DNA from: Symbiodinium natans
Lineage: Eukaryota > Sar > Dinophyceae > Suessiales > Symbiodiniaceae
DNA: 64,000 bases
Direction: 5' to 3'
NCBI GenBank assembly: GCA_905221605.1
Contig: CAJNDS010000064.1
Span: forward strand, 1-64,000
Part shown: piece after piece, positions 46,466 to 57,690 of the stretch
Layout: each line of letters opens with the position of its first letter
Position numbering within the stretch: position 1 is the stretch's first letter
Translations under genes and position numbers: made by a program
Notes under the pieces: model-generated
Databases searched by the model: none
What the model saw: the letters and a program-made list of their open reading frames with translations, nothing else
What the model was told of the DNA's origin: nothing

Positions 46466-48289
46466 TCAATCGACGAAGAAGGCATCCTTCCGCAGCACCA
46501 AATAGCCATCTATCCAATGATCTGTGCCACTGGCTGCGCAACCGCTGCCTGTACCATGTACGAAAAGGTAAGACTCAGGTTTCGTGGCCCCAGACCAAAC
46601 CATTGGCGGCTCCTTCTCCAATGCGAACTCGACACAGCCGGGGATGTCAATGCAAGTCGCCAGCGCGCAAGCCTGTTTATCAGGAGAGTTTGCACAAGGT
46701 GCCACAGTGCCTGGGCAGGTCCAGTATCCCCAACGGGGTTTACAAGGATCTATGTGCCACCAGCGGTCCACATACGCCATGTTACATTGGGCAGTGGCAC
46801 CCATGGGTCCCGCTTCAAGCAGTCTGTTGACGCGCACGGCAACTGCCTTCTCTGATACAATGACATCCCTACCGTCCGTGCCCGCCGGGAAAAGCTCTGC
46901 AAAGTGCTGGAAGAACGAGTCGAACTGTGCCTGGACGTCCTTTGCCATCTGCAGGCGGGCCTTAATGTCCAAACCCCCCACGGCCATGGCTGCATCCTGA
47001 AGCTCATAGCCCAACCGGACTGCACCCATGAGCTCCCGCGTGAGAGCGAGTGCCATCGCGCGGTTGGGCCTCGCCTCAACTGGCCGTGCCTCACGGAACT
47101 TCTCCAACAAAGAAGAGGAGAACCCTGTTGGTAGGACGCACCGGAGGAGCCGCTGCAAACCCACCTCGCTGTCCACACCCTCTCCCCCAAAGAACTTCTC
47201 GTACGCCCGCGCTTGCACCACAACGTTGTGCACAAAGTGGCACTTGCAAGCCTCACTTTCATCCAGACAAAGGGAGCCTCTGCGGGCCAGGCCCTCCCGA
47301 AAGCGTCGATAAGCTGCATATTTGGCGACAATGTCTGAAACATACTCCATGCACTGCCGGTAGTGATCGCCGAAGTCCTGCTCCCGGAGAAAGTCCATCG
47401 TTTCTTGATGCCGGGCCGCGGCCCTGTCAGCCAGCTGCCCGATGGCGATCAGGGTCTCCTGCTGGAACTCCTGCATCTTGTCCATGAGGGCCTCTGTCGA
47501 TTCCTGCAGGGCAGACTGCAGCTCATTCACGATCTCTGTTGTCTGGTCGGCCATTGCTTGCTTCAGCTCGACTGTCTGGTCGCCGATGGCATTCTTCACT
47601 TCGTCAATGACTTCTTGGTTGGACAGTGGCTCGGCATCAAAGATTGTACCGAGCACGTCGCCCACGATGGGAATGTTGGCCACACCAGGGATTGATGCGA
47701 GTGCGCCACCGAGGTTCATTGCGACGGTGGCGCCCATGCTAACACCTAGTTCCCTCAATGTGCCTCTACGGGAGATTTCCCGTGAGGCGTGCTTTTGAGT
47801 AAGGCTTGCGGAGCAAGTGCATTGGCCGCACGGGTGCTCTCGGTGTGGCATCGTGGAAATGCGGTACGCGGCCACTCGCACTCTATCTCCAAGCCTGTTC
47901 CCCTCGAAGACTTCTGCCTCACAATTGGAGTCGCTCGCCTTCTGCCAGCCCGATGGTACCGCGGCGAATGTCAAGCACTGCGCAGCCCCGCTCTCATATG
48001 CTTGCGGGTACTCCATGCCTATGTAGTCGTGCCCGTTGGAGACAGCATGGTCCGCGCAACTGTCCATGGTTATTCCGACCAGATGGCCATTCACTCGTGC
48101 CGCCCCTTCATTCATGTAGCAGCCCTGATAGGCGAAGGTGTACACGGTGTGCCCCACTCCTAGGGATTGTGCAATGCTGCTGCGCTGTTGAAGCAACATG
48201 GGTCCGACCTGCCGAGAGCAGTTGCCATCCCTGCAACTGTCGGCCAATGAGAGGGCCACAGCATTGAGGAGTAGGATCACTGGAACCAT
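46466..48289 (-). CDS. Secreted protein: WSC-like domain, hydrophobic/helical middle, Cys-rich C-terminal domain; intronless
   Basis: A single open frame. I chose ATG 48289 (GCCATGG context), which gives a signal peptide MVPVILLLNAVALSLA; an in-frame ATG at 48304 adds five residues. Residues about 55-145 resemble a WSC-type carbohydrate-binding domain (YQGCYMNEG.., MDSCADHAVSNGHDYIGMEY, later Cys pairs). After a Cys/Arg linker comes a hydrophobic Gly-rich segment (about 185-215, with IPGVANIPIVGDVLGTIF) and a long amphipathic helix rich in Gln/Glu (about 223-300), then a largely helical part. The C-terminus (about 516-595) has a second Cys-rich, WSC- or PAN-like domain (CKPRWGYWTCPG, CIDIPGCVEFALEK). 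Likely site: secreted or cell surface. Function unknown. The absence of introns in a gene of 1.8 kb contrasts with the kelch and glycosyltransferase genes. High confidence that it is a gene; moderate on the domains. Confidence 0.75.
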   Translation of the reverse strand: MVPVILLLNAVALSLADSCRDGNCSRQVGPMLLQQRSSIAQSLGVGHTVYTFAYQGCYMNEGAARVNGHLVGITMDSCADHAVSNGHDYIGMEYPQAYESGAAQCLTFAAVPSGWQKASDSNCEAEVFEGNRLGDRVRVAAYRISTMPHREHPCGQCTCSASLTQKHASREISRRGTLRELGVSMGATVAMNLGGALASIPGVANIPIVGDVLGTIFDAEPLSNQEVIDEVKNAIGDQTVELKQAMADQTTEIVNELQSALQESTEALMDKMQEFQQETLIAIGQLADRAAARHQETMDFLREQDFGDHYRQCMEYVSDIVAKYAAYRRFREGLARRGSLCLDESEACKCHFVHNVVVQARAYEKFFGGEGVDSEVGLQRLLRCVLPTGFSSSLLEKFREARPVEARPNRAMALALTRELMGAVRLGYELQDAAMAVGGLDIKARLQMAKDVQAQFDSFFQHFAELFPAGTDGRDVIVSEKAVAVRVNRLLEAGPMGATAQCNMAYVDRWWHIDPCKPRWGYWTCPGTVAPCANSPDKQACALATCIDIPGCVEFALEKEPPMVWSGATKPESYLFVHGTGSGCAASGTDHWIDGYLVLRKDAFFVD

Positions 48290-48384
48290 GGCCTCTCCGT
48301 GCATGGGGGGGTGGGTAGCTTTGAACCCTGTGGCATCCGGCAAGCCCTGTATGAAGCGACATGACTAAGCCATTGCCATATCTT

Positions 48385-48651
48385 TCAGCGATGCCTGAGG
48401 AGGTACAGAAGGATATTGGAGGATAGGGATACGAGATCTAGCCAAAAGCATAGGCGTGTTGATTTCCATCTCCTCGTTTTTACCAATTCAGGCTTAGGCC
48501 GTGCATCTGAGCGCCATTGCGCCCTCTTAGTGCCTGTACTTCCCTCAGGCATTGAGCTGGCTGTAGCCGCAACAAAGGTGTCAACGTGCTCGTTTATGGT
48601 CTTTTGCCGCATTAAGTCCTGTAGGGAAGTGTGACCAGCAGTGCCAATCAT
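48385..48651 (-). CDS. Small hypothetical ORF
   Basis: 88 codons from ATG 48651 (MIGTAGHTSLQDLMRQK..) to a stop, ending in a hydrophobic stretch with a basic tail (DLVSLSSNILLYLLRHR). It lies just upstream of the secreted-protein gene on the same strand, so it may be leader sequence of that transcript and not a separate gene. No family is recognised. Confidence 0.2.
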   Translation of the reverse strand: MIGTAGHTSLQDLMRQKTINEHVDTFVAATASSMPEGSTGTKRAQWRSDARPKPELVKTRRWKSTRLCFWLDLVSLSSNILLYLLRHR

Positions 48652-48752
48652 TCACGGGCTGACGTGCTTACTTCGCGTGCGACAAGAATGGAACTGAATT
48701 CAACCAATGGTGGTGGGGCGTGCACCTAGTAGTCAAGCGGAACATTTTAGAA

Positions 48753-51680
48753 TCAAAGCACAGCGGCACAGTGCAGGAAAGTTGCTGCGGCATCCTTGGC
48801 AGCCAGAGCCACCTGGAAGGGGAGCCGGCCCTCCAGGGAAGCTCTCTTGGCAGCCTCACAGCAGATTTCAACGCACACTCTTTCATTCCAGGACTATCTC
48901 TCAACTCTGGACATTGGCTCTGCCAATGGCCTCAGTCGCGACCACCCGAGCAGCTTCTGTAGAGGCATCCCCCCAAAATGCTCTGCCTGCCTTGGTGATC
49001 TTAGCTTGTAAGTTCGATTCATTGATGACACAGACTTCAACAGTGAGCATGTACCAATGTGACCCTGTCGAGTTTGAGCGAAGTGTCTCCCTTGCCCATG
49101 GCGCCGTCCGCTGCCAAGCGCGCTCTGCTCCCCAGCACTTCGCTGCGCAATCTGCCGGTCGATACAGTGATGGCATGCACTGCAGCCGGAACTGCGGTCG
49201 CGAGCAAGGCATGGGTGCGGGACGTGTTGCTGGCAGCTAGTGCGCCAACAACTGCATCGTGTGCTGCAGTGCCCACCGCGACTGGGGAGGCTCCCTGGTT
49301 CGCTGCGTACGTGGCCGCCGCATCCGCGGATGCACGCATGGCGATTCTTGCTGCTGCAGGGGAGGGAATGCCTGTGGAAATCGCAGCGGTGCGAGCTGCT
49401 TCGGTCATCACTCCTGGAGGAGATCCTTGAGCTGCCAGTGCCGTTGATGCCGCTATCGCTGCCTTCTTGGCTGCTGGCAAGCTTTTATCCTGCCACAAGC
49501 TCCACCCAATGGCCATTCGTGCAGTAGTTCCAGCCTTATCCGGCCGCACACCGTGAGTCACTGCTTGCAGGGTGGATGCGGATGCGAGGTGGGCCACTAC
49601 ATCTTCAGGCAAACCCAAGTTCTGCAATAACTTCTTGCATCGGGCACGAATCGCTGCTGGCTGAAGTCCAAACTGAACATTTGCCTCTGCCATCGCCTGG
49701 GCAGCTGATTTTGCCGTGGACGTGTAGATGTCTACGGCTAGCAGGTCACCCTGGTGTGCAAAAGACTGCTGCACAATAGTGGTGCCATCTTGCAGCAGCT
49801 TCGCGATGGATTCTGTGCTCAGCCCTCTCCGAAGCGACTCCCTGACAGTAACGTCACCGAGAACTTTTGCAAAATCCCTTCCCGACATCGGTGCCGCGGT
49901 GACTGCCAGCTTGGCCTGCGCAATGGCTTCGCTCAGCATATTCCCAGCACCAAATCCTTCCCGGATCTCTTGCTGCAAAACCGCTCCGGCCGCAGACTCG
50001 GCAGCAAGATACAGAGCCTGTCGCAAAGAAAGGAAAGCCGAACTGCCGGCACCCAAGTTTGAAGGAATTGTCGCGGCTATTGAAAGGGCCAGGTTCTTCG
50101 CTGCTGTTCCGACGTCCTTTGCGCTCGCGAAGCCTGGAATGTATTCTGTCAGCGTTTCGACTGCAGTCCCGCAGATCAACGCTGCGTGTTCAGATCCTGT
50201 GGGGCCTGTAGCGTTGGCGGCTTCACGGGCTTGCCGAGCGGCAAAATCTTCGGACGTGCCCTGTGTGAATTTCTGCCGAATGATTGCACGCACCGCTGCC
50301 TCAGTGGCCACGGACTCCTTCAGAACTGTGCTCTGCGTAAACTCGCCTACTGCTTCTTTGGCAGCAGTTCCCACTTCAACAGGGGTTCCGAAGCTTGCGG
50401 CTTTGGCAAATGCAGAAGCCCTGCTGGCAATCTTGGCTGTTGAGAGGGTCGAAGAATTGCGTGCTCCAGCAGCCTTCAACGCAAGCTTGACTGCTGTCGA
50501 TACTGCCTGCGGAGTGGCTCCAGAAAGTGCTACAGCCTCGGCCACTGCGGTGACACCCTTCAGAGACGCGTACCTGACAAAGGCCACTGGTGCACTGCAG
50601 GCAGTAAGCACGTTGCTTGCAGCAATATCGACTTCAAGTCCGCATTCCAACGGCGAAGCTGTTCGAGCACATTTACGAGCAACTTCTCTCGCCACATGCT
50701 CTGCACCCAGGATGGACTGCTCCCCAGGACACAAATTAAAACTTCGAAGAGCTGCGATTACTGCATCTGCAGCCTTTGACCTCGATGCTCCGGCAATAGC
50801 AGCAGCTTGTGTGGCAGCATCTGCTGCAGCTTGAAGTGGTGTGTCTGTACCTTTTGCGGCATCTGCAGCTGCCACTCCAATCTCCGTGCCGCGGGCAGCC
50901 GATGCAGCGGCCCTTTCAGCTGCCGCGAGGGCTGCCGCCTGTGCAGAGACGAAGCGTATGTGTGTGTCGCTGAGACTGGCGTCGCCTCCAACTCCAAAAA
51001 AAGCATGATTCGCCGCCATCATGGCACACTCGGTTGCCATGCCGATTGTGCTATCGTCTGTGGGCTGCCCGGCGTGGACGAGAACGCTCGCAGTTGATGC
51101 CGCCACTCTGGCAAGCTTGTGCCGCGTTGTCAGATGTGAGGAGTCGCGACTTATGGGGCGGAAGTGCTGCTTCATGCCGTTCGACAAATCCTCACAAATA
51201 GAGTCCGCTTTCCAGGATGTGGTCGCCCGGGCAACGATTCCCGCTATGAGCAGTTTGGTGTCTTTGTCAAGGGACTCCGTCGCAGGAATCGCATCATGTA
51301 TTTCCAGCTTTGCTCCATCCCCCATGTCATGAAGGTAGCCGGCAAAAGGTACCTGCACGTGTGCCATGTCTGCCATGTCTGCCTTGTACGATGTACGAAA
51401 TGCAACAGGCCTGGCCCATCTCTTCGGCTGCGGCCTGCGCCTTGCGTGCTCTGAAGTGGCCCTCCGCCCCCCCCCGCCCCCCCAACCCCACCACCCCCAA
51501 CTTAAGGGCAATCTTTACGAACTCTACGAAGCCGTCCTTTCCGCAACAAAAACCGAATCATTGCCTCCGTCAGAGTTGCAGTCCGAACCGTTGCGGTTGG
51601 CATGCCATCCACAGCTGCAGCAGCAGCAAAGGCAGCAAGGCGAGCCTCACGCACGAGCAGCTGAAGAGGACAGTCTGTCA
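48753..51680 (-). CDS. Long alanine-rich helical-repeat protein
   Basis: The main exon (49055 up to about 51376) has one open frame of about 770 codons, full of degenerate units of about 30-36 residues: Ala-pair helices separated by Gly-x-x-Pro-x-x-Val-Gly turns (GTPVEVGTAAKEAV, ASAKDVGTAAKNLA, ASPVAVGTAAHDAV). It ends at donor CACATTG|GTACAT (49055) and joins in phase to an exon beginning ATCACCAAG at 48999 (TKAGRAFWGDASTEAARV). A third exon (about 48885 to 48753) reads CCEAAKRASLEGRLPFQVAL and stops at 48753-48755. Upstream, 51520-51670 carries LAAFAAAAAVDGMPTATVRT after CTCTTCAG, so translation probably starts above 51.68 kb; if not, ATG 51376 is available. It predicts an all-alpha superhelix with no signal peptide seen. 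No known family; the role may be structural or binding. Confidence 0.7.
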
Positions 51681-51689
51681 CTTTGGCGG

Positions 51690-52868
51690 GGGGATGAGAA
51701 AGCATGGAAAGAACTCACCGGCGCAGCAACGTGGCAATCAGCATTTTTGGTGCTCTCTTTTTTCCGGCTGCAGGTGCATGCCTTGGCGCGATAGTTTTCA
51801 TAAGGCCGTCGGAAATGGCTGCGGGGCAGGCTAAGAGAGCGCTCTCTGTAGATGCGAGAGCCTAGGTGAGAGCCTAAGACGAGAGCCTAGGGCAAGAGCC
51901 TCTACAGGCTTCCCTTCTCTTCTCAAACCGGCGGGCTGCAGCGCGGGCAAAGGCTGAAGAGGACCTCAGAGAGCGATGCAGAGCATGCTCACAGCAAATG
52001 CTGCAGCCCCCCAGCAGCGGCTCTAGACTTGGATTCCAAGACATCCGACAGATAAGAGACACGCTTCTCTCAACTAGGCAGAGAAAAAACACTCGATTTT
52101 CAGCCAAAAAAGACTGCAAACAGCTCTAAGTTTTTGCAGCTAAATTTCATACTTCTCTGGCGACGTCACTGCCAAACTGCAGCGCCACTTGGCCTGGAGC
52201 ACTCCGTTGCGGTGCCACTCTGGTCTGCTCTTCACAAACTGCCCTCGTCACTCTGCCAGCCGAGTTGCAAAGGCAAGGCTGCCGAGGAAATCGCTGAGAA
52301 GAACGACGTCCTCTGTGCAGCATCATGCCCATGACTCATGATGCTCGACGGCTTCTCAGCGATCAGCCCCGGAATAGCCCTACATTGAGTATGAAGCTCA
52401 AGGATTAGGGGTGCGAGCTACATCCCAGACACCAAGAAAGTATGGTTTCCGAAAGTCGTTTTATCACGCTTTTGGGCAGCACATCGTAGAACTGAAAACC
52501 GCCAGGGCCATTGGGAAGGGGTTGTTGAACGTGTTGACTGTAGCTGCATGCTGTGTTTGGCTTTTGTATCAAACTTACTGTTTCACTGCATCGGCCAAAG
52601 ACGAAGCAACAGCTTTTTAGGGTGCTTGCTGTTTGGCAGCAAGCAGGTGCACCAGAGTCGCCAACTCCCCAACTCCGGCTTCCGATGCCGCTGCTAGCTT
52701 CGTTGTGACCCCATTCATGCGTGTGCTAGCATGTCCCACACCCACCCACCCACCCACCCAACCACACACACACAGACACTCAAGCGCTCAAGCAACCTTC
52801 CTGACAGCCAATACTGGTACCTCCGATCTGCGAGGACACATCAGCTTAGACAGCGTAGCACCGCATGT
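51690..52868. other. Mostly unassigned; possible 5' exons of the Ala-rich gene
   Basis: Near 51930-52010 the minus strand reads LRSSSAFARAAARRFEKRRE after CTTCAG, which would fit another Ala-rich exon. A CCCA/CA microsatellite occupies about 52737-52778. Nothing else is supported. Confidence 0.3.
52787..52853. repeat. 67-base dispersed repeat, second copy at 54856-54921
   Basis: The stretch from CTCAAGCAACCTTCCTGACA to CATCAGCTTAGACAG occurs at both places, differing only around GCGAG(GA/C)CACATC. In the second place it sits directly in front of the B copy of the 0.4-kb duplication; here that duplication is missing. Confidence 0.9.
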
Positions 52869-53183
52869 TCACCTTCTTCTTTTCCTGAACCACATAGCGC
52901 TCCGGGAAGCACTGAATGCTGCTACACCAGCAATCGACTGATTCCTGATGATTCCACAATCTCTCTTGTGGTACCTGGTTCCTCTTCTGCATGCTATCCT
53001 GACCGTGGGGAGGTACTCGAAGAACTCTCGGACCTCGGCATTCTTTTCCTGCTTCCACATGTGTCTCAGCCCACAGACGAGAGAAGCCACCATGGCTATG
53101 AAGGTTGTTCCTACTGCTAGGAGTAGCATCATCGCTGTCAAGGTTCCTGTCAAGGTTCCTGGTTCAGACAGCTCCGCTACCAT
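52869..53183 (-). CDS. Small membrane protein with a G-x-x-Y-H-x(3)-C motif
   Basis: 104 codons from ATG 53183 to a stop. A hydrophobic helix near the N-terminus (LTAMMLLLAVGTTFIAMVASL) is followed by a basic, charged part and RRGTRYHKRDCGIIRN, then FSASRSAMWFRKRRR. The motif Gly-x-x-Tyr-His-x-x-x-Cys-x-x-Ile-Arg resembles a short metal-binding type motif. I do not recognise the family with certainty. The codons near the start contain a 12-base repeat (GGAACCTTGACA twice). It is a single open frame with no intron needed. Confidence 0.45.
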   Translation of the reverse strand: MVAELSEPGTLTGTLTAMMLLLAVGTTFIAMVASLVCGLRHMWKQEKNAEVREFFEYLPTVRIACRRGTRYHKRDCGIIRNQSIAGVAAFSASRSAMWFRKRRR

Positions 53184-53962
53184 GTTAAAGAACGGGCTTT
53201 CCTAAAGGGTTTCCTAAACCACCACTGCGGCTCACTTTTCGCTTCACCGCTCTGCTGTGGTTTCTGTCCTGTCTCCTTTTGAGCCTGGGCCACAAAGTTG
53301 GTTCCTGGCTCAATCTGTCCATTCGTCTACACATACAACACTGTGTTCCTACTAGGCTGGAATGTTTAACAAAAACACCAAAACCCTTTCCACCTATAGC
53401 TACAGGGCCTCAGCACCGGCTACGCGACCATGCAAGCGTACATGAAGCCTGCGCCTGGACATGAGTTTGAACACATCAAATAAGGTTGAGCAAGACCGAT
53501 GCACATCTGCTGACATGTGCCTCATGGAGGCGTGCAAATGACCACACTTCCGTTGAAAGGCGACTTCCCTTCATGAGACATACTTCAAACAGTTCCTGCT
53601 GGAACGCAGGTTCTTTGATGTCATCACAAGACCACGGGTCCAGATCGCGTGGCCACCCTGCTTGACCTCGCCGTCCAGCCATCTCTGGGCAACTTCTCTC
53701 CGGGGGTTGTCACCATGATATCCAGTGCAGCTTCGATGTGAGCCAAAATGCTGTTGGCAGACCCGCCGGCTGCCTATGGTCGCCAATCATGTTTCCGTTT
53801 AGACTTTCTTCGGCAGCTGTCGCCTGACAAGAAAAAGCAAGGACGGGGGAGATCAGTGGGCGCCACGGCTCATGCCAGTGTCCCAGGACAACCAATCCTA
53901 GAAGCAAAACAAGCGTCAGATCCAGGAGGAAAGACGGAAGCCAAAGGGGTTGCGATGGCAGT

Positions 53963-54371
53963 CTGCTGTCGCTGAAGTACATCATGCTCCTGAATACCTC
54001 TGATGTTTCAAACTGGCGTTGACATCCCAAGGGTGTCTGGGTGCATGAAGGTGCAATGACGATTTTTGCCAGACAGGCCAGACACAAGGAATGGCATGTG
54101 CAACCTTGATGAGATGATGCAAACATGAGGTAGGGTCCTGCCTCGCTGTACCAGACTCAGAGGAATGGTGCAACACGAAATGAAGTGGACAAATGAGGGT
54201 GAGGGCCCTGCCAGCTACTCTGTACAGAGTCCAGGCACAGACCAATGCAGGTACGTTTACCTGGGGTGTGGCGGGGAGCTTCGATGGGCAGAGCCACCCC
54301 CGCACCCCCTCTGCCCCCCCGCGCAAAAGAAATGAGGTCGACGGTTGAAACCCTTGGTTACAGGGTTGGAC
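53963..54371. repeat. 0.4-kb segmental duplication, copy A
   Basis: From TGCTGTCGCTGAAGTACATC to TTGGTTACAGGGTTGGACA. It matches copy B (54929-55319) almost throughout, with scattered substitutions and small indels. The minus strand of both copies reads a protein-like frame around SLVQRGRTLPHVCIISSRLH, but no start or motif decides whether it is coded. Confidence 0.9.
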
Positions 54372-54928
54372 ACACACAAGAAGCCAAGAAGGCCAAGGAT
54401 TGCTCGTCGACCGTGCACGTGCACTTGTCGAAAAGGTTTTATTGCACCGGGCGTGCATAAGTACAGAAATCAGGGTTGGAACTGCATCGGCAAAAGAACG
54501 AAAATGATGTCAGGCCGAGTTTCAAGCCTAATGTTTGCCTGGCCTGGGAGTTCCAGTATTGTCCAGACCAAGACATGCTTGGAGAACAAAGGACGGGATC
54601 TACACTGCTCGAAAAAACGTCAACACCTGATGGCTGCAGGAGGGCAAGTCATAAAGACCTCTGATTTGCGCCTGCATACCACCGTGCAACAAACAACAAA
54701 CAGCAAACAGCATCAACTGCCCTGCACATCATCCAAGTCTGCAGGATGGGTCCCTGCTTCGTCATGACAAAATCTGCAGGATACTGCACGGGCCACCGCG
54801 CCGCAGGCAGCACTCTGAAAGTCGTAGGGACAAGCCCTACACTGCCTGGAACACACTCAAGCAACCTTCCTGACAGCCAATACTGGTACCTCCGATCTGC
54901 GAGCCACATCAGCTTAGACAGGCTAAGC

Positions 54929-55319
54929 CTGCTGTCACTGAAGTACATCATGCTCCTGAAGACCTCTGATGTTTCAAACTGGTGTTGACATTGCAATCCC
55001 AAGGGTGTCTTGGGGCATGAAGGTGAAATGGCGATTTTTTGCCAGACAGGCCAGACACAAGGAATGGCATGTGCAACCTTGATGAGATGATGCAAACATG
55101 AGGTAGGGTCCTGCCTCGCTGTACCAGATTCAGAGGAATGGTGCAACACGAAATGAAGTGGACATGAAAATGAGGGTGAGGGCCCTGCCAGCTACTCTGT
55201 ACAGAGTCCAGGCACAGACCAATGCAGGTACGTTTGCCTGGGGAGTGGGGGGGAGCTTCGCCCCCCTGCACAAAAGAAATGAGGTCGACGGTTGAAACCC
55301 TTGGTTACAGGGTTGGACA
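54929..55319. repeat. 0.4-kb segmental duplication, copy B
   Basis: Direct copy of 53963-54371, about 966 bases downstream. It lacks part of the C-rich stretch (AGCCACCCCCGCACCCCC) present in copy A. Its right edge, GGGTTGGACAGACACAC, runs straight into the large CA/CAGA array, where copy A has only four CA units. Confidence 0.9.
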
Positions 55320-55566
55320 GACACACACACACACACAGACACAGACACAGAGACACACAGACACACACAGACACCAGACACACACAGACACACACACAGA
55401 GACACACACAGAGACACACACACAGACACACACACACACACACACACAGACACACACACACACACACAGACACACAGAGACACACAGAGACACACACACA
55501 GACACACACACAGACACACACACACAGACACACACACACAGACACACACACAGACACACACACACA

Positions 55567-55639
<73 letters not shown>

Positions 55640-56681
55640 ACACAGAGACACACACACAGAGACACACACACAGACACCCACAGACACACACACACAGAGA
55701 CACACAGACACACAGACAGACACACACACACAGAGACACACACACACACAGAGACACACACAGAGACACACACAGAGACACACACAGAGACACACACAGA
55801 GACACACACAGACACACACAGACACACACAGACACACACAGACACACACAGACACACACAGACACACACAGACACACACAGACACACAGAGACACACAGA
55901 GACACACACACACAGAGACACACAGAGACACACACACAGAGACACACAGAGACAGACACACAGAGACACACAGAGACAGACACACAGAGACAGACACACA
56001 GAGACAGACACACAGAGACAGACACACAGAGACAGACACACAGAGACAGACACACAGAGACAGACACACACAGACAGACACACACAGACAGACACACACA
56101 CAGACAGACACACACACAGACAGACACACACACAGACAGACACACACAAACAGACACACACAGACAGACACACACAGACAGACACACACAGACAGACACA
56201 CACACAGACAGACACACACACAGACAGACACACACACACAGACAGACACACACACAGACAGACACACACAGACAGAACACACAGACAGACACACACACAC
56301 ACAGACACACACAGACACACACAGACACGCACACACACACAGACAGACACACACAGACAGACACACACAGACAGACACACACAGACAGACACACACACAG
56401 ACAGACACACACAGACAGACACACACAGACAGACACACACAGACAGACACACACAGACAGACACACACAGACAGACACACACAGACAGACACACACAGAC
56501 AGACACACACAGACAGACACACACAGACAGACACACACAGACAGACACACACAGACACACACACAGACAGACAGACACACANNNNNNNNNNNNNNNNNNN
56601 NNNNNNNNNNNNNNNNNNNNNNNNNNNNNNNNNNNNNNNNNNNNNNNNNNNNNNNNNNNNNNNNNNNNNNNNNNNNNNNNN

Positions 56682-56712
<31 letters not shown>

Positions 56713-56995
56713 CACGCACACACACGCACACACACGCACACACACGCACACACACGCACACACACGCACACACACGCACACACACGCACACACACGCACA
56801 CACACGCACACACACGCACACACACGCACACACACGCACACACACGCACACACACGCCCACACACGCCCACACACGCGCACACACGCGCACACACGCGCG
56901 CACACGCGCGCACACCCGCACACCCGCACCCACGTACATGCACGTACACGCACGCACACGCACGCGCACACGAGCCCATGCGAACACGCAGTCGC
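55318..56995. repeat. 1.7-kb CA-based array with CAGA, CAGACA and CACG phases
   Basis: 55318 to about 56581 is CA repeat with GA inserted at changing spacing: CACACAGAGA units, then CAGACACA units, then 14-base units with CAGACAGACACACA. After the gap, about 56700-56870 is a regular 10-base unit CACACACGCA, which decays into CGCG/CCCG forms by about 56995. Blocks with different unit lengths suggest repeated local expansion. All ORFs across it (Thr-His or Cys-Val) are artefacts. Confidence 0.95.
56582..56681. other. Assembly gap, 100 N
   Basis: Exactly 100 N, a conventional placeholder length, so the true size of the missing part of the repeat array is unknown. Confidence 1.
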
Positions 56996-57476
56996 TCCGT
57001 CCCATCCGCACCAACCAACCAAGATTTGGAAGCTGCCATCTTGAAGAACCAAAAAACAAAACGAAGTCCAGGGATTAAATGTGAACAACCAAAGTCCTGC
57101 TTACTTGGGAGTCCCTACCCGTGACCCAACCAACCATTGAGTCGAGGGCTCCTCAATCCCAAGATGCAACAAACACCACAAACAAACGAGACAAGTCCAG
57201 CTAGCTCGTGCCGGTTTGTTCCTATCGCCCCGCTCCGATACAGCAACAATTCTAGCAAACTGCATGCGAAGTGGCGGCGGCTGACTGCACTGCCTGCAAC
57301 GCAGTGTGGGCGGAGGGTGCAGTTTGGATGCTCCATGCTACAGCATGTTCTGCAGGAGCATTTGGTCATGAAGCCCGCCTCGCACCCACACAGCCCAAAA
57401 GCACTCGGAATGCTCGCTGCCTTAACAGCTTTCACCTGCCAGGAACTTCAATCATTCGGCTGAGTTTGAGTGCCTC

Positions 57477-57690
57477 TCATTCACAGATGAGCGAATGAGC
57501 GGGCCTCACTTTCAGCCGCTCCAGCGTAAAGCACCGTATGCCCAACATCCTGCATAAGCAGCTGATGTAGTGCATGTTGGCTGCTGTCTCGATGAGCTTT
57601 TCTTCGAGCAGCCGACAGTCCACAAGCATATCGTTGACAGGGGTCATGCGTATCCGCCGAGGCCTCGGGCCGAAGGTGTATAGGTTGTGA
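57477..57690 (-). CDS. Unrecognised exon, possibly C-terminal
   Basis: The minus-strand frame reads FGPRPRRIRMTPVNDMLVDC, LLEEKLIETAANMHYISC and FTLERLKVRPAHSLICE, then a stop at 57477. It is fluent and mixed in composition, unlike the Pro-rich alternative frames. No domain is recognised; the stop may instead lie beyond a missed donor. Confidence 0.4.

Noticed and set aside
53963-55319. CRISPR-like spaced repeats
   Set aside because: Only two long copies and a short fragment; no regular short repeat-spacer pattern and a eukaryotic context.
55130-57124. Four ORFs of about 580-650 codons across the CA array
   Set aside because: Pure translations of CA/GT dinucleotides, interrupted by the N gap; present in several frames on both strands.
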